Assembly: GCA_963706515.1 (NCBI GenBank) | Contig: CAVPMW010000015.1 | Coordinates: forward strand, 62,001 to 126,000 | Origin: CAVPMW01 sp963706515 | GTDB lineage: Bacteria; Chloroflexota; Anaerolineae; Anaerolineales; UBA4823 | Direction: 5' to 3' | DNA: 64,000 nucleotides | Part shown: positions 26,795-36,385 of the stretch, one piece after another | How positions within the stretch are numbered: position 1 is the first letter of the stretch | Layout: every line of letters starts with the position of its first letter | Notes under the pieces: model-generated | The model's input: only the letters and a program-made list of their open reading frames with translations | What the model was told of the DNA's origin: nothing | Databases searched by the model: none | Translations under genes and position numbers: made by a program

Positions 26795-27809
26795 CTACTC
26801 GCCTGGTTTAACGATCACCGGGTTGACAAACGGCATCATCTGGCGCAGGTCAGCTCCCACCTTTTCAATGGGGTGTTCCTGCTCCTGGCGGCGGTGCTCA
26901 TTGAACCACGGGCGACCTTGCTCGTTTTCAGCAATCCACTCCTGAGCATAACGTGCCATCCTGGATCTCTTGCAGGATCTCCGACATGTCGTAGCGCGTT
27001 TCTTCAGTGACAATCAAGGGACCAGCAGTGTAGTCGCCGTGCTCGGCCGTATCAGAGACAGAATAGCGCATATAGTTCAAGCCGCCCCGGTACATCAGGT
27101 CTACGATCAGCTTTAGCTCGTGCATGCATTCGAAGTAAGCCACCTCGGGCTGGTATCCGGCCTCGACCAGGGTCTCAAAGGCAGCCTTGACCAGAGCTGA
27201 AACCCCGCCACACAGCACGGCCTGCTCTCCGAACAGGTCGGTCTCGGTCTCTTCGGCAAATGTGGTCTCCAGCACACCGGCGCGGGTGGCGCCCAGGGCA
27301 TAGCCATACGATAAGGCGTTCGCTTTTGCCTGACCGCTGGCGTCCTGGTGGACTGCCAGCAGGGCCGGGGTGCCACCGCCTTCGCGGAAGATCTCCCGCA
27401 CGCGGTGACCGGGAGCCTTCGGGGCAACCATGCTCACGTCGATCCCCTCCGGCGGGGTGATCGTGCCGTAGCGGATGTTGAAACCGTGGGCAAACATCAG
27501 GGTTTTACCCGGCTGAAGATGCGCGGACAAATATTGGGAGTAGATCTGCGGTTGGACGGTATCCGGCGCCAGCACCATCATCGTATCCGCCCAGGCTGCG
27601 GCTGTTTCAAGATCGCTCACCGCCAGGCCTTCTGCCTCAGCCTTCGCCCAGGATTTGCTTCCTTGGCGTAAGCCCACCATCACCTCGACCCCACTATCGC
27701 GCAGGTTCAGCGCATGGGCATGTCCTTGCGAGCCGTAGCCAATGATTGCCACTTTTTTGCTGCGGATCAGCTCGGGATCAGCATCTTCTTCGTAATAAAT
27801 CTTTGCCAT
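26795..27809 (-). CDS. ilvC: Ketol-acid reductoisomerase (one frameshift)
   Basis: Class I KARI, about 338 residues. The NADPH-binding loop is IIGYGSQGHAHALNLRDSG; the metal-binding segments DLFGEQAVLCGG and CMHELKLIVDLMYRGGL are intact. The frame changes near 26957, after MSEILQEIQDG, and continues as ARYAQEWIAENEQGRP to TAG/TGA near 26795. It converts acetolactates to dihydroxy acids for Val and Ile. GAGGATGG precedes the ATG. Confidence 0.93.
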
Positions 27810-27845
27810 AATCCATCCTCGCTCGCTGCCAAATTTTTTCTTCGA

Positions 27846-28395
27846 CTATTCTTCTGATTCGTAATGATTGTGCCCGTTGTTGCCCCCCGCGAAATGGCGC
27901 ACACCCGCATTGGCGCCGCGCATCATCGCCACCTGTCCGGTGCGTACCATCTCCAGGACGCCGAATGGGCGCAGGAGCTCTAACAGGCTCTCGATCTTAT
28001 CCTCTGTCCCGGTGATCTCGACGATGACCGAGTTCAGGCGCCACATCGACGATCTTGGCGCGGAAGATCGAGGCCAGGTTGGCGATTTCGCTGCGCTGCG
28101 CCGGGGAGGCCTGCACCTTGATCAGTGCCAGGTCGCGGATGACAGCCGGCAGGTTGGTCACGTCCTGTACATCGATCACATTGACCAGCTTATACAGATT
28201 TGCTTCGACCCGGAAGCCATCGATGGACGACGTTCCATCGTCATCCACGACAATGGTCATACGCGAGACATTTTCTTTCTCTGTACGGCCAACGTTTAAG
28301 GAGGCGATATTGAAATTCCGGCGACGAAATAGTGACGCCACCCGGTTCAACACGCCGGGTTTATCTTCTACCAGAGCAATCAGAGTGTGCTGCAT
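27846..28395 (-). CDS. ilvN: Acetolactate synthase regulatory subunit (one frameshift)
   Basis: About 183 residues. The N-terminal ACT domain opens HTLIALVEDKPGVLNRVASLFRRR; the C-terminal part (NSVIVEITGTEDKIESLLELLRPFGVLEMVRTG) is in a second frame after a shift near 28035. It gives valine feedback control to IlvB. It begins within or just after the ilvB end and precedes ilvC, the standard order. Confidence 0.92.
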
Positions 28396-30141
28396 ATCGG
28401 CTACCTCTCTCTTTGCTCGCGGTTCGCTCCCAGTTGCGACCTATCTGGCGGATAGGTCTGCGGATCATGGCACCCAAGTCAGCGCCAGCCGGAACCATCG
28501 GATACACGGCTTCCTCCTGCTCGACCCGGAAATCGAGCAATACCGGGCCAGGCGTGGCTCGCGCAAAAGCGATGGCTGGCAGCACCTCCTCCTGCTCCGT
28601 GACCCGCCGGGCAGGGATACCGTGCGCCTCGGCAATCTTCACAAAATCGGGCCCTAACAAAGGTGTGCCTGCATAACGGCTCTCAAAGAAAAATTCCTGC
28701 CACTGGCGCACCATCCCCAGGAAGTTGTTGTTCATGATGGCGATCTTGACGTTAGCGCCCTTCCTGGATTGCGGTCGATAGCTCTGCCTGGGTCATCTGG
28801 AAGCTGCCATCGCCATCGATGACCCAGACTTCGCGGTCCTGGATGCGCGAACCAGGCGCCGATCGCGGAGGGCAGTCCGAACCCCATCGTTCCGGCGCCA
28901 CCCGAGGTGATGCAGCCGGTAAGGTTTTTCGAAGCTGTAATATTGCGCTGCCCACATCTGGTGCTGACCGACATCGGTCGATGACGATTGCATCCCCACC
29001 GGTGGCATCCCAAATATCGCGGATCACATTGGCGGCGTACAGCTTGCCATCCTCCGGCCAGGACAGGATGTCGCGCTCCTGGCTCTCAGAACGCCAGGCT
29101 TCGATCTGCTCCAGCCAGGGCTCGTGATCGCACTCATCCACCATGGGGGATCAGGTCACGCAGGACGGATTTCAGATCGCCAACCAGGGGTACATCCACC
29201 TTGACATTTTTATGGACTTCCGAAGGATCGATCTCGACGTGGATTTTCCGGGCATTGGGGGCGTAGTTGCGCAGATTGCCGGTCACCCGGTCGTCGAAGC
29301 GCATCCCCAGGGCAAGCAAGCAGGTCCGAATTCTGAATGGCCAGGTTGCAGTACGCCTCGCCATGCATGCCCATCATGCCCAGGCTGAGCGGGTGAGAGG
29401 CGGGGAAAGCGCCCAACCCGAGCAGGGTCATGGCGACAGGGGTATTGCGTCTTGACTGCCAGCATCTGCAGCTCTTCCATTGCGCCGACCATCAACACAC
29501 CGTGACCCGCCAGGATGACCGGGCGCTCTGCTTTTTCAATCAGCTCGGCTGCGCTGCTCCAGGTCGACCATCGGAGCGTGCTCGGGCGGGCGGTAGCCCA
29601 TCAGATGGCAGCTGCTCCGGGTACTCAAACTCCACCTGCTCGATCTGGGCGTTCTTACAAATATCGATCAAGACCGGACCTGGTCGCCCGCTGCGGGCGA
29701 TGTAAAACGCTTCGCGCACCGCTTCGGCGATTTCATCGGCGCCGCGTGATCAGGTAATTGTGCTTGGTGATCGGCAGGGTAATGCCGGTCACATCCACTT
29801 CCTGGAAACGCATCGCCGCCGATCAGGTGCGCATGCACCTGCCCGGTGATGCAGACGATCGGCGAGGAATCCATCATGGCAGTTGAAATGCCGGTGACCA
29901 GGTTGGTTGCGCCCGGTCCGGAAGTCGCCATCGCCACGCCCACCTTGCCCGAGGCGCGGGCATAGCCATCGGCCATGTGCGCCGCGCCCTGCTCGTGCCG
30001 CACCAGCACGTGATGGATGGGGTAATTCAGCATGGCATCGTAGATCGGCATGATTCGCTCCGCCCGGGTAGCCAAAGACCACGTCCACGCCCTCGCGCAC
30101 CAGGCATTCCCACATAATTTCAGCACCAGATTTTTCATCAT
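28361..30141 (-). CDS. ilvB: Acetolactate synthase catalytic subunit (many frameshifts)
   Basis: A ThDP-dependent enzyme making acetolactate or acetohydroxybutyrate. Pieces in order: GAEIMWECLVREGVDVVFGYPGG, HVLVRHEQGAAHMADGYARASG, TSGPGATNLVTGISTA, GHGVLMVGAMEELQ-like region, GAGTMGFGLPSAIGAW, DGDGSFQMTQAELSTA (ThDP motif) and the C-terminal MNNNFLGMVRQWQEFFF. About ten shifts occur, including a lost A in the A-run just after the start (near 30132). GAGGAG lies before paired ATGs at 30141/30138. The exact end is uncertain: the last frame runs to 28361, inside ilvN. Confidence 0.88.
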
Positions 30142-30170
30142 TCTGCTCCTCGTATATGAACGTTCGCGAA

Positions 30171-31893
30171 TCACTTACGATCAGCAAACCTCTGACGACT
30201 AGTCACGCTCAATCGTACATCAAGTACCGCGCCCTGGCTGGCGCTGGTCACCATACGGGCATAGCGCCGCAGCCAGGCGCTCTGCGTGCGGGGTTGGAAA
30301 GGCGGCAAGGCTGCCAGCCGTTCCTGGATCGTCATCGTCGCTCAAACGCACGTCCAGCGTACGGCCGTCAAGGTCGATCTCGATGACGTCGCCGTCGTGC
30401 GAGCGCGGCGATCGGGCCTCCGCGGCGGCTTCCGGGCTGATATGCCCGATGCACACGCCGCGCGTTCCGCCGGAAAAGCGCCCATCGGTGATCAGGGCGA
30501 CCTTGTCGCCCAGGCCCATGCCCATGATGGCGGAGGTGGGGGAGAGCATCTCCTGCATCCCCGGTCCGCCCCGCGGTCCTTCATAGCGGATGACGACCAC
30601 ATCACCGGGCTGGACCTCACCGCGCCAGGATGCCGGCCATGCGCCTCTTCCTGGCTTTCATAGATGCGCGCCGGGCCGGTATGGCGGCGGATGTGCGCTG
30701 CCACCCCACCGGTCTTGATGACTGCGCCCTCCGGAGCCAGGTTGCCGAACAGGACCGCCAGCCCGCCGCGCTGGCGAGTGCGGATTTTCGAGCGGGCGGA
30801 TTACCTGCGGATCGTGCTCCGATATCGGCCCGCGATGGATTCGCCCAGGGTACTGCCGCTGACCGTCAGGCGGTCGAGGTGCAGCGTATTCCCTGAGCGA
30901 GCGATCTCATTCAAAATGGCCGGGATGCCGCCGGCGCGGTGCACGTCTTCCATGTGCCAGGGCCCAGCCGGGCTGACCTTGCACAGGTGCGGCACCCTGT
31001 CTGCCACCGCGTTGATCCGTTCGAGCGGGTAATCCACCCCGGCTTCGTGGGCCAGCGCCAGGGTGTGCAGGACGGTGTTGGTGCTGCCGCCCATGGCCAT
31101 ATCCAGGGCAAAGGCGTCGTCGATCGCCTCGACGGTGACGATCTGCGCGGGGTGTAATGCCGCGCTCAACCAGCTCCAGGATCTTGCGCGGCAGCCTGTC
31201 TGAGCAAGCTGCTTCGCGTTCCTGGGTCTTCGCCAGGGCGGAGCCGTTATACGGCAGCGCCAGCCCCAGCGCTTCCATCAGGCAGTTCATCGAATTGGCG
31301 GTGAACATACCGGAGCAGGACCCGCAGGTCGGGCAGGCGTAATCTTCCAGGATCTTCAGCCGGTCGGCATCGATCTTTCCGGCTTTATAGGCGCCCACGC
31401 CCTCGAAGACCGAGATCAGGTCCACGGTTTCGCCCTCGGGGGTCCTGCCGGCAGCCATCGGCTCCGCCCGAGACGAAAATCGTCGGGATATTCACGCGCA
31501 TAGCGCGCCATCATCATGCCCGGGACGATCTTGTCGCAGTTCGGGATGCAGACCATGCCATCGAACTGGTGCGCCTCGATCATGGTTTCGACGCTGTCGG
31601 CGATCAGCTCGCGCGAGGGCAGGCTGAATTTCATGCCGTCGTGCCCCATGGCGATCCCGTCGTCCACGCCGATCGTGTTGAACTCAAAAGGCACACCGCC
31701 GGCAGCCCGCACGGCGTCCTTGATCAATCTTGCCAAATTCCTGCAGGTGCACGTGCCCGGGGACAATATCGACGTACGAGTTGACGATAGCGATAAACGG
31801 CTTGCCGAAATCCTCGTCTCTGACTCCGGTTGCCTTGAGCAGCGCCCGGTGAGGCGCCCTCTCGTAACCCTGTTTTATCTGGTCAGATCGCAT
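30171..31893 (-). CDS. ilvD: Dihydroxy-acid dehydratase (multiple frameshifts)
   Basis: First gene of the operon. Pieces: RSDQIKQGYERAPHRALLKATG, MVCIPNCDKIVPGMMMA (cluster Cys), CPTCGSCSGMFTANSMNCLMEALG (cluster Cys), AMGGSTNTVLH and ALITDGRFSGGTRG. They are spread over frames with changes near 31730, 31475, 31165, 30790, 30630, 30405 and 30325. The likely end is TGA 30171. It dehydrates dihydroxy acids to the keto acids of Val and Ile using an FeS cluster. ATG 31893 has only a weak ribosome site, and the transcript leader upstream contains an attenuator. Confidence 0.88.
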
Positions 31894-31930
31894 CTGCACC
31901 CACTTTCATTTTTACACCATGCCTTTCCCG

Positions 31931-32026
31931 AAAAATAAAACGGGCTGCCTTGTTTGGGCAGCCCCGTGGTTTTACTCTCTTACTGCGGTCGGCTCAGCGC
32001 CTGTTCCGGGCGGCTGCTGCCCAAAC
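31931..32026 (-). promoter_or_regulatory. Transcription attenuator (antiterminator and terminator) before ilvD
   Basis: On the minus strand, the terminator is ACGGGGCTGCC (31967-31957) with GGCAGCCCGT (31949-31940), one bulged G, then TTTTATTTTT. An upstream strand GTTTGGGCAGC (32026-32016), inside the leader ORF, is an exact 11-base complement of GCTGCCCAAAC (31962-31952), which covers the terminator's 5' arm and loop. The two pairings exclude each other. Confidence 0.8.
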
Positions 32027-32103
32027 GTGAAGTGGGTTCTCAATCCCAAGGATGAGAACCAGGACAAACCGACCAAAATAGTGATAGAGAATTGAATATT
32101 CAT
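31972..32103 (-). CDS. Leader peptide of the ilv-leu operon (43 residues)
   Basis: An ORF ATG 32103 to TAA 31972 starting MNIQFSITILVGL. Eight of its first 21 residues are Ile, Leu or Val (I3, I7, I9, L10, V11, L13, L19, L21); after that only one Val occurs (residue 40). The last Leu codon lies about 14 bases before the antiterminator strand (32016-32026), so a ribosome stalled there would leave that strand free. This is the geometry expected for transcription attenuation. The ribosome site is weak. The start codon lies in one arm of an AT-rich hairpin (32095-32132). Confidence 0.72.
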   Translation of the reverse strand: MNIQFSITILVGLSWFSSLGLRTHFTFGQQPPGTGAEPTAVRE

Positions 32104-32138
32104 CAGCGATTGCTACCGCTTACATGAATATTAGGAAT

Positions 32139-32168
32139 AGTGTACATAATCCCCCAGGGTTTTGTCTA
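32139..32168 (-). promoter_or_regulatory. Promoter of the ilv-leu operon
   Basis: Minus-strand TAGACA (32163-32168) and TACACT (32139-32144), 18 bases apart. The -35 box sits inside an inverted repeat, GGGTTTTG (32157-32164) and CAAAACCC (32172-32179), which could be an operator. Confidence 0.55.
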
Positions 32169-32271
32169 CGGCAAAACCCACAAAAAATCGGGGAGATTTG
32201 TGCTATATTGCACGAATCGGGCAGCGGATATATCTTGCCTGGCTCGAGGCTATGCTACAATGCGCTGCCGC

Positions 32272-33843
32272 TCATGCGGTAGATGCGTGCAAAGCGAGCT
32301 GCAGAGCCAGCCGCGTTTCCGGCTTTTCCAGATCCAGGTTGAGGATCGTGGCAATGCGCTCCAGACGGTACATCAAGGTATTGCGGTGCACGAAAAGCGC
32401 TTCGGCGGTCTGGCAGACATTCCCATTGTGCGCGAAGTAGATTTCCAGGGTATGGATCAGCTCGCGAGCGTTCTCCTGAGCCAGCAGCGGCCCTATCATC
32501 TCTTCCTGGAAGGCGATCAGCTCCGGGTTGTGCTCGATCTGGAAAAGCAGCCGGTAGATCGAGAGATCGGGAAAGTAGAGCGGCTTGTCGGCGGAGCAGG
32601 CGCCGTGCCATCTCCAGCGCCTGACCGGCCTGGCGAAAGGAGGTGCCCCATTCGCTCAATTCCAGCACCGGGATGCCAATCCCGCATACCACGCCCGGAT
32701 TGGGGATATTCGACCGATCCCTGGTCCAGGATCCGCTGACCGAGCTCCAGGGCAGGCTCCGGGCGACCAGCGTCTTGGGCTGATCTCGGCAAAGCAGATC
32801 ACCTCGGCGCCCATGGGGATGAGGATGTTCCTCAAGCCCAGGTGGAGCACCTCGCCGTGCACCATGGTTTCCAGCCGGCGGCGGGAGGGCGATTCCGGTT
32901 TTTCCCAGGCAAAACGCAAGGCGATGTGCGCCTGGCTCAGGTCAAGTCCCATGGTCTGTGCCCATAGACCGGCGTCGCGCGGCGACAGCTCCTCGTGCAG
33001 CAGTGCGGTCAGCAGGTCGCCTTGCAGGCGCTTTTCGATCTCGCGCACCGCCTTGCTGCGCGCCATTTCGATGGCGCAGACGACCGCCCCTTGCTCGGCG
33101 ACCATGCCGTCCAGCTCATCGATCTCCTCCGGCATGCCGATCAGCGAAAGGTAGCCCCGCGCTACGTCTCCGACCATGATCGGGCTGACCAATCTCGTCA
33201 ACCCCCCAGGGATTTCTTGCCGCACCGGCGCGCCCAGCTTGCCCGCCAGTTTCCGGTCCTGCAGTTTTTCCGGCAGGCTGGACAACGGATTCAGCTGGGT
33301 CAGTACGTCCTGCCAGATGCCGCTGAGCACCGGAGAGGGCTGCTCCGCCAGGATGTAGCCGCGTTTATCTTGCACCAGCAAGCCTCTGCCGGAGATATCC
33401 ACCATCGCCCGCACCAATCCGGACAGACCCGCGCCCTCCGCGGAAAGCTGGGCAAGCTGGATGTGGATGCGGTAGCCGCGCTCTACCAGGCCGGCGCGCT
33501 GGTTGACCAGCAACACGAGCAGCAGGCGCTGGACGGAGTGCAGCTCCTCGCTGCTGTTCAGTGATGCAACAGGCAGATCGGGTGGGAGTACCAGGCAATC
33601 TTTTGGCGCACCCCCAATGAGAACGATCCCGGCTGCGCCGCGCTCCATCGCCGCCTTCAGGGTCTCTCCGTTCATTGCCTCGCCCGGCATGACCAAAATA
33701 TCCCCTGGGCTCAGCTCATCCTCGCTGAGCGCCACCCAATTCACAGCCTGACCTGGGTCTTGCTCCTCCCTCAGCCAGGAAATGGAAGACTCGGGGAATG
33801 CCAGGCGCAGCAGTTCGCGAAAACTCGTCGCAGAGCTTACCAT
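32272..33843 (-). CDS. PucR-family transcriptional regulator (frameshifted near its C-terminus)
   Basis: About 523 residues. The N-terminal PucR domain includes LSPGDILVMPGEAMNG and AAGIVLIGG. The middle is a GAF-like/linker region (MVDISGRGLLVQDKRGYILAEQ). The C-terminal PucR HTH reads ELIHTLEIYFAHNGNVCQTAEALFVHRNTLMYRLERI and ends at 32272. Shifts lie near 32790, 32705 and 32600. Relatives activate purine, amino acid or other catabolic genes. The gene lies upstream of the ilv promoter on the same strand, 14 kb from the purine island, so its target is not evident. Confidence 0.84.
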
Positions 33844-34025
33844 TTATTCCAATCCAACTTAAGATATCTTATTTCTATTTATCTCTCAGAAGACATTCCA
33901 CCATGAATTGCGGCGCTCTTATTATAAATGGATAAGGTACAATGCTGGTTGCCGGGAATGTTATCTGCTGAGATTATATTTCATCTTTTACACTATCCTG
34001 CCATTTCATTTAAATGCATTATGTT

Positions 34026-34517
34026 ATGAGCAATATCTACCTTTTTCTGGATCAGCTCGGCATCGCTTACCAGCGTTTCGATCACCTTCCGGTCTATACA
34101 ACAGAGCAGGCTAACCTGCTCATCCCACCCATGCCCGGAGCGGGGACCAAAAACCTGTTCCTGCGCGACAAGCGCGACCTGCGCCATTTCCTGGTAGTAG
34201 TTTCGGATCATAAGCAGCTCGATCTGAAGCTGCTTGCTGCCCAATTGGGACTCGCCAAACTCTCTCTGGCTTCCTCGGAGCGCCTTCAAGACTGTTTGGG
34301 GATCCATGCGGGTGCGGTCTCTTTGTTGGCCCTGGTCAATGATGAGACCCGGCATGTTGAGCTGCTCATCGACCGGGACCTCTGGCAAGCTGAGGCTCTG
34401 CAGTGTCACCCCTTGTTGAATACCTCCACCCTGGTGATCTCACGTGCAGATCTGGAAAAATTCATCCGCGCGACCGGGCATACCTTTACCTTGATCAGCA
34501 TCCCTGAGCGCGCTTGA
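34026..34517 (+). CDS. ProX/YbaK-type aminoacyl-tRNA deacylase
   Basis: About 163 residues of the trans-editing domain family that hydrolyses mischarged tRNA, usually Ala- or Cys-tRNA(Pro). The segment GTKNLFLRDKRDLRHFLVVVSDHKQLDLK, with its conserved Lys, is typical of ProX. ATG 34026 gives the usual start (MSNIYLFLDQLGI); ATG 34014 adds four residues. No clear ribosome site is seen. The PLP enzyme gene follows 37 bases later in the same direction. Confidence 0.85.
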   Translation: MSNIYLFLDQLGIAYQRFDHLPVYTTEQANLLIPPMPGAGTKNLFLRDKRDLRHFLVVVSDHKQLDLKLLAAQLGLAKLSLASSERLQDCLGIHAGAVSLLALVNDETRHVELLIDRDLWQAEALQCHPLLNTSTLVISRADLEKFIRATGHTFTLISIPERA

Positions 34518-34554
34518 GCGCCTGGGAGAATCAGACAGCAAATGGAGCAATACT

Positions 34555-35520
34555 ATGGATCGTTCTTCTGCTACTCTGCCCTCCGCCGTCGAGGCTATCG
34601 GAAATACCCCACTGGTTGAGCTCGCCCGGATTTCAAAAGACCTGGGTGGGCGCATCCTGGCCAAGCTGGAGTACCTCAACCCCGGCTTCTCGAAGAAGGA
34701 CCGCATTGCCCGCCAGATGATCGAGGACGCCGAAGCGGATGGCTTGCTGCAGACAGGTCAGACCGTGGTTGAGCTGACCAGCGGCAATACTGGCACCGGA
34801 CTGGCAATCGTCTGCGCGGTGAAAGGATATCACTTCGTAGCAGTCATGTCGCGCGGCAACTCGCTGGAACGGGCGCGCATGATGGCTGCCTTGGGCGCAG
34901 AAGTCGTGCTGGTCGACCAGCTGCCAGACTCGAAGCCTGGCGAGGTCTCCGGCGCTGACCTGGAACAGGTGGAGAAGGTTGCCCAGCGCATCACCCGCGA
35001 GCGCGGCGCATTCCGGGCTGACCAGTTCCACCTCGAAGGCAATTTCCGCGCCCACTACCTGCATACCGGGTCTGAAATCCTGGCGCAGAGCGGCGGGCAG
35101 TTCGACGCCTTTTGCGATTTTGCGGGTACTGCCGGCTCGTTCGCCGGCTGCGCGGCGGCGTTCAAAGAGTTCAACGCGGCAATCCGCTGCTACCTGGTCG
35201 AGCCGGATACCTGTGCAGTGCTGGCAGGCAAGGCGGTTACCAACCCAAACCACCCGATCCAGGGTGGGGGCTATTCGATGAGCGAGCTGAAATTTATCAA
35301 CCCGGCTCTCGTAGATGGTTACATTCAGGTGAGCGGGAACGAGGCCACCCAGGCTGCCCGCCGGCTGGCGAGTGCGGAAGGGATATTTGCCGGGTTTTCA
35401 TCCGGTGCGAACCTGGCCGCGGCTGCTCAGCTCCTGGCGGGTGAGCTGAATGGTCAGACCATCGTTATCCTGATCAATGACTCCGGGCTGAAATACCTGA
35501 GCACCCGGCTGTGGTCTTGA
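34555..35520 (+). CDS. Cysteine synthase-family PLP enzyme
   Basis: A 321-residue fold-type II PLP enzyme of the CysK/CysM/cystathionine-beta-synthase family. It opens AIGNTPLVELARIS. The PLP-lysine segment is NPGFSKKDRIARQMI, slightly unusual where most relatives have NPGGSVKDR. The phosphate-cradle TSGNTGTG and a later GTAGSF loop are present. It probably makes cysteine from O-acetyl- or O-phosphoserine or handles a related substrate. The altered lysine-site motif leaves the exact activity open. Confidence 0.82.
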   Translation: MDRSSATLPSAVEAIGNTPLVELARISKDLGGRILAKLEYLNPGFSKKDRIARQMIEDAEADGLLQTGQTVVELTSGNTGTGLAIVCAVKGYHFVAVMSRGNSLERARMMAALGAEVVLVDQLPDSKPGEVSGADLEQVEKVAQRITRERGAFRADQFHLEGNFRAHYLHTGSEILAQSGGQFDAFCDFAGTAGSFAGCAAAFKEFNAAIRCYLVEPDTCAVLAGKAVTNPNHPIQGGGYSMSELKFINPALVDGYIQVSGNEATQAARRLASAEGIFAGFSSGANLAAAAQLLAGELNGQTIVILINDSGLKYLSTRLWS

Positions 35521-35558
35521 GCTTGAATTTTTTAGTTTTCGGAAGCATTACCGAAAAT

Positions 35559-35597
35559 AGGTGTTGGCGGGCATACGCCTGCCAACACCTATTTTTT
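35559..35597 (+). terminator. Terminator after the cysteine-synthase-like gene
   Basis: A 14-bp stem, AGGTGTTGGCGGGC (35559-35572) with GCCTGCCAACACCT (35577-35590), is followed by ATTTTTT. It lies between convergent genes and may also stop the amino acid transporter transcript. Confidence 0.88.
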
Positions 35598-35614
35598 ACG
35601 GATGGTTTATTCAG

Positions 35615-36385
35615 TTATAAGTGCTGTACTTTGCGAATTGGCTCCAGGAATGTGCGCGTGCGCTCGTCTTTGGGATGGAAAAAGATCTCATCCGGGGTCC
35701 CCTCTTCGACGATCACGCCCTGGTCGACATGGATGATCCGGTCGGCGACGTCCGAGGCGAAACCCATCTCGTGGGTGACCACCACCATCGTCGTCCCTTC
35801 CAGGGCCAGCTGTTTCATCACATCCAGGACTTCGCCGATCAGCTCGGGATCGAGCGCAGAGGTCGGCTCGTCGAATAACATCACCTTGGGCTCCATCGCC
35901 AGGGCGCGGGCAATCGCCACGCGCTGTTTCTGCCCGCCGGAGAGCCGGATGGGGTGGACATCCTTCTTTTCCAGCAGTCCCACTTTTTCCAGGTATTTTT
36001 CTCCTGATGCGATGGCTTGATCCCTGGGCATTTTCTTGACGGTGACCAGTCCCTCGATCACATTGCCCAGAGCAGTCATCTGCGGGAACAGGTTGAACTC
36101 CTGGAAGACCATCCCGGTCTGCAGCCGCACTGCCAGCACCTTGGAGTTATCCAGCTTCAAACCGGGTGCAGTTTTGACTACTTGATCTCCAACCGTGATC
36201 GTCCCCGAAGAAGGCTCTTCGAGGAAGTTCAGGCAGCGCAGCAGCGTGCTCTTACCCGAGCCGCTGCGCCCGATCAACACCAGGACGTCTTTGGGCTCCA
36301 CCGAAAAAGAAACGCCCTTTATGACGTGCAGCATGCCGAACCATTTGTGCAGGTTCTCGACCTGAATGATCGGTTTATCGTTCAT
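35615..36385 (-). CDS. Polar amino acid ABC transporter ATP-binding protein
   Basis: About 256 residues. Walker A GRSGSGKST, signature RLSGGQKQRVAIARAL and Walker B VMLFDEPTSALDPELIGEVL are all intact. The VLDVMKQLALEGTTMVVVTHEMGFA region is typical of GlnQ/HisP-type ATPases for polar amino acids. Start ATG 36385 overlaps the permease end by about 11 bases. It energises uptake of the substrate bound by the lipoprotein encoded at 37324-38259. Confidence 0.94.
   Translation of the reverse strand: MNDKPIIQVENLHKWFGMLHVIKGVSFSVEPKDVLVLIGRSGSGKSTLLRCLNFLEEPSSGTITVGDQVVKTAPGLKLDNSKVLAVRLQTGMVFQEFNLFPQMTALGNVIEGLVTVKKMPRDQAIASGEKYLEKVGLLEKKDVHPIRLSGGQKQRVAIARALAMEPKVMLFDEPTSALDPELIGEVLDVMKQLALEGTTMVVVTHEMGFASDVADRIIHVDQGVIVEEGTPDEIFFHPKDERTRTFLEPIRKVQHL

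Noticed and set aside
31894..32138. T-box riboswitch as the explanation for the ilv leader.
   Set aside because: No T-box AGGGUGGNACCGCG-like sequence or specifier-loop arrangement is visible, while a leader ORF with ILV codons and competing stems is.
21188..32271. Programmed ribosomal frameshifting in the ilv-leu genes.
   Set aside because: Shifts are too many, lie at unrelated sequences without slippery heptamers or shared structures, and occur in nearly every gene of the stretch.
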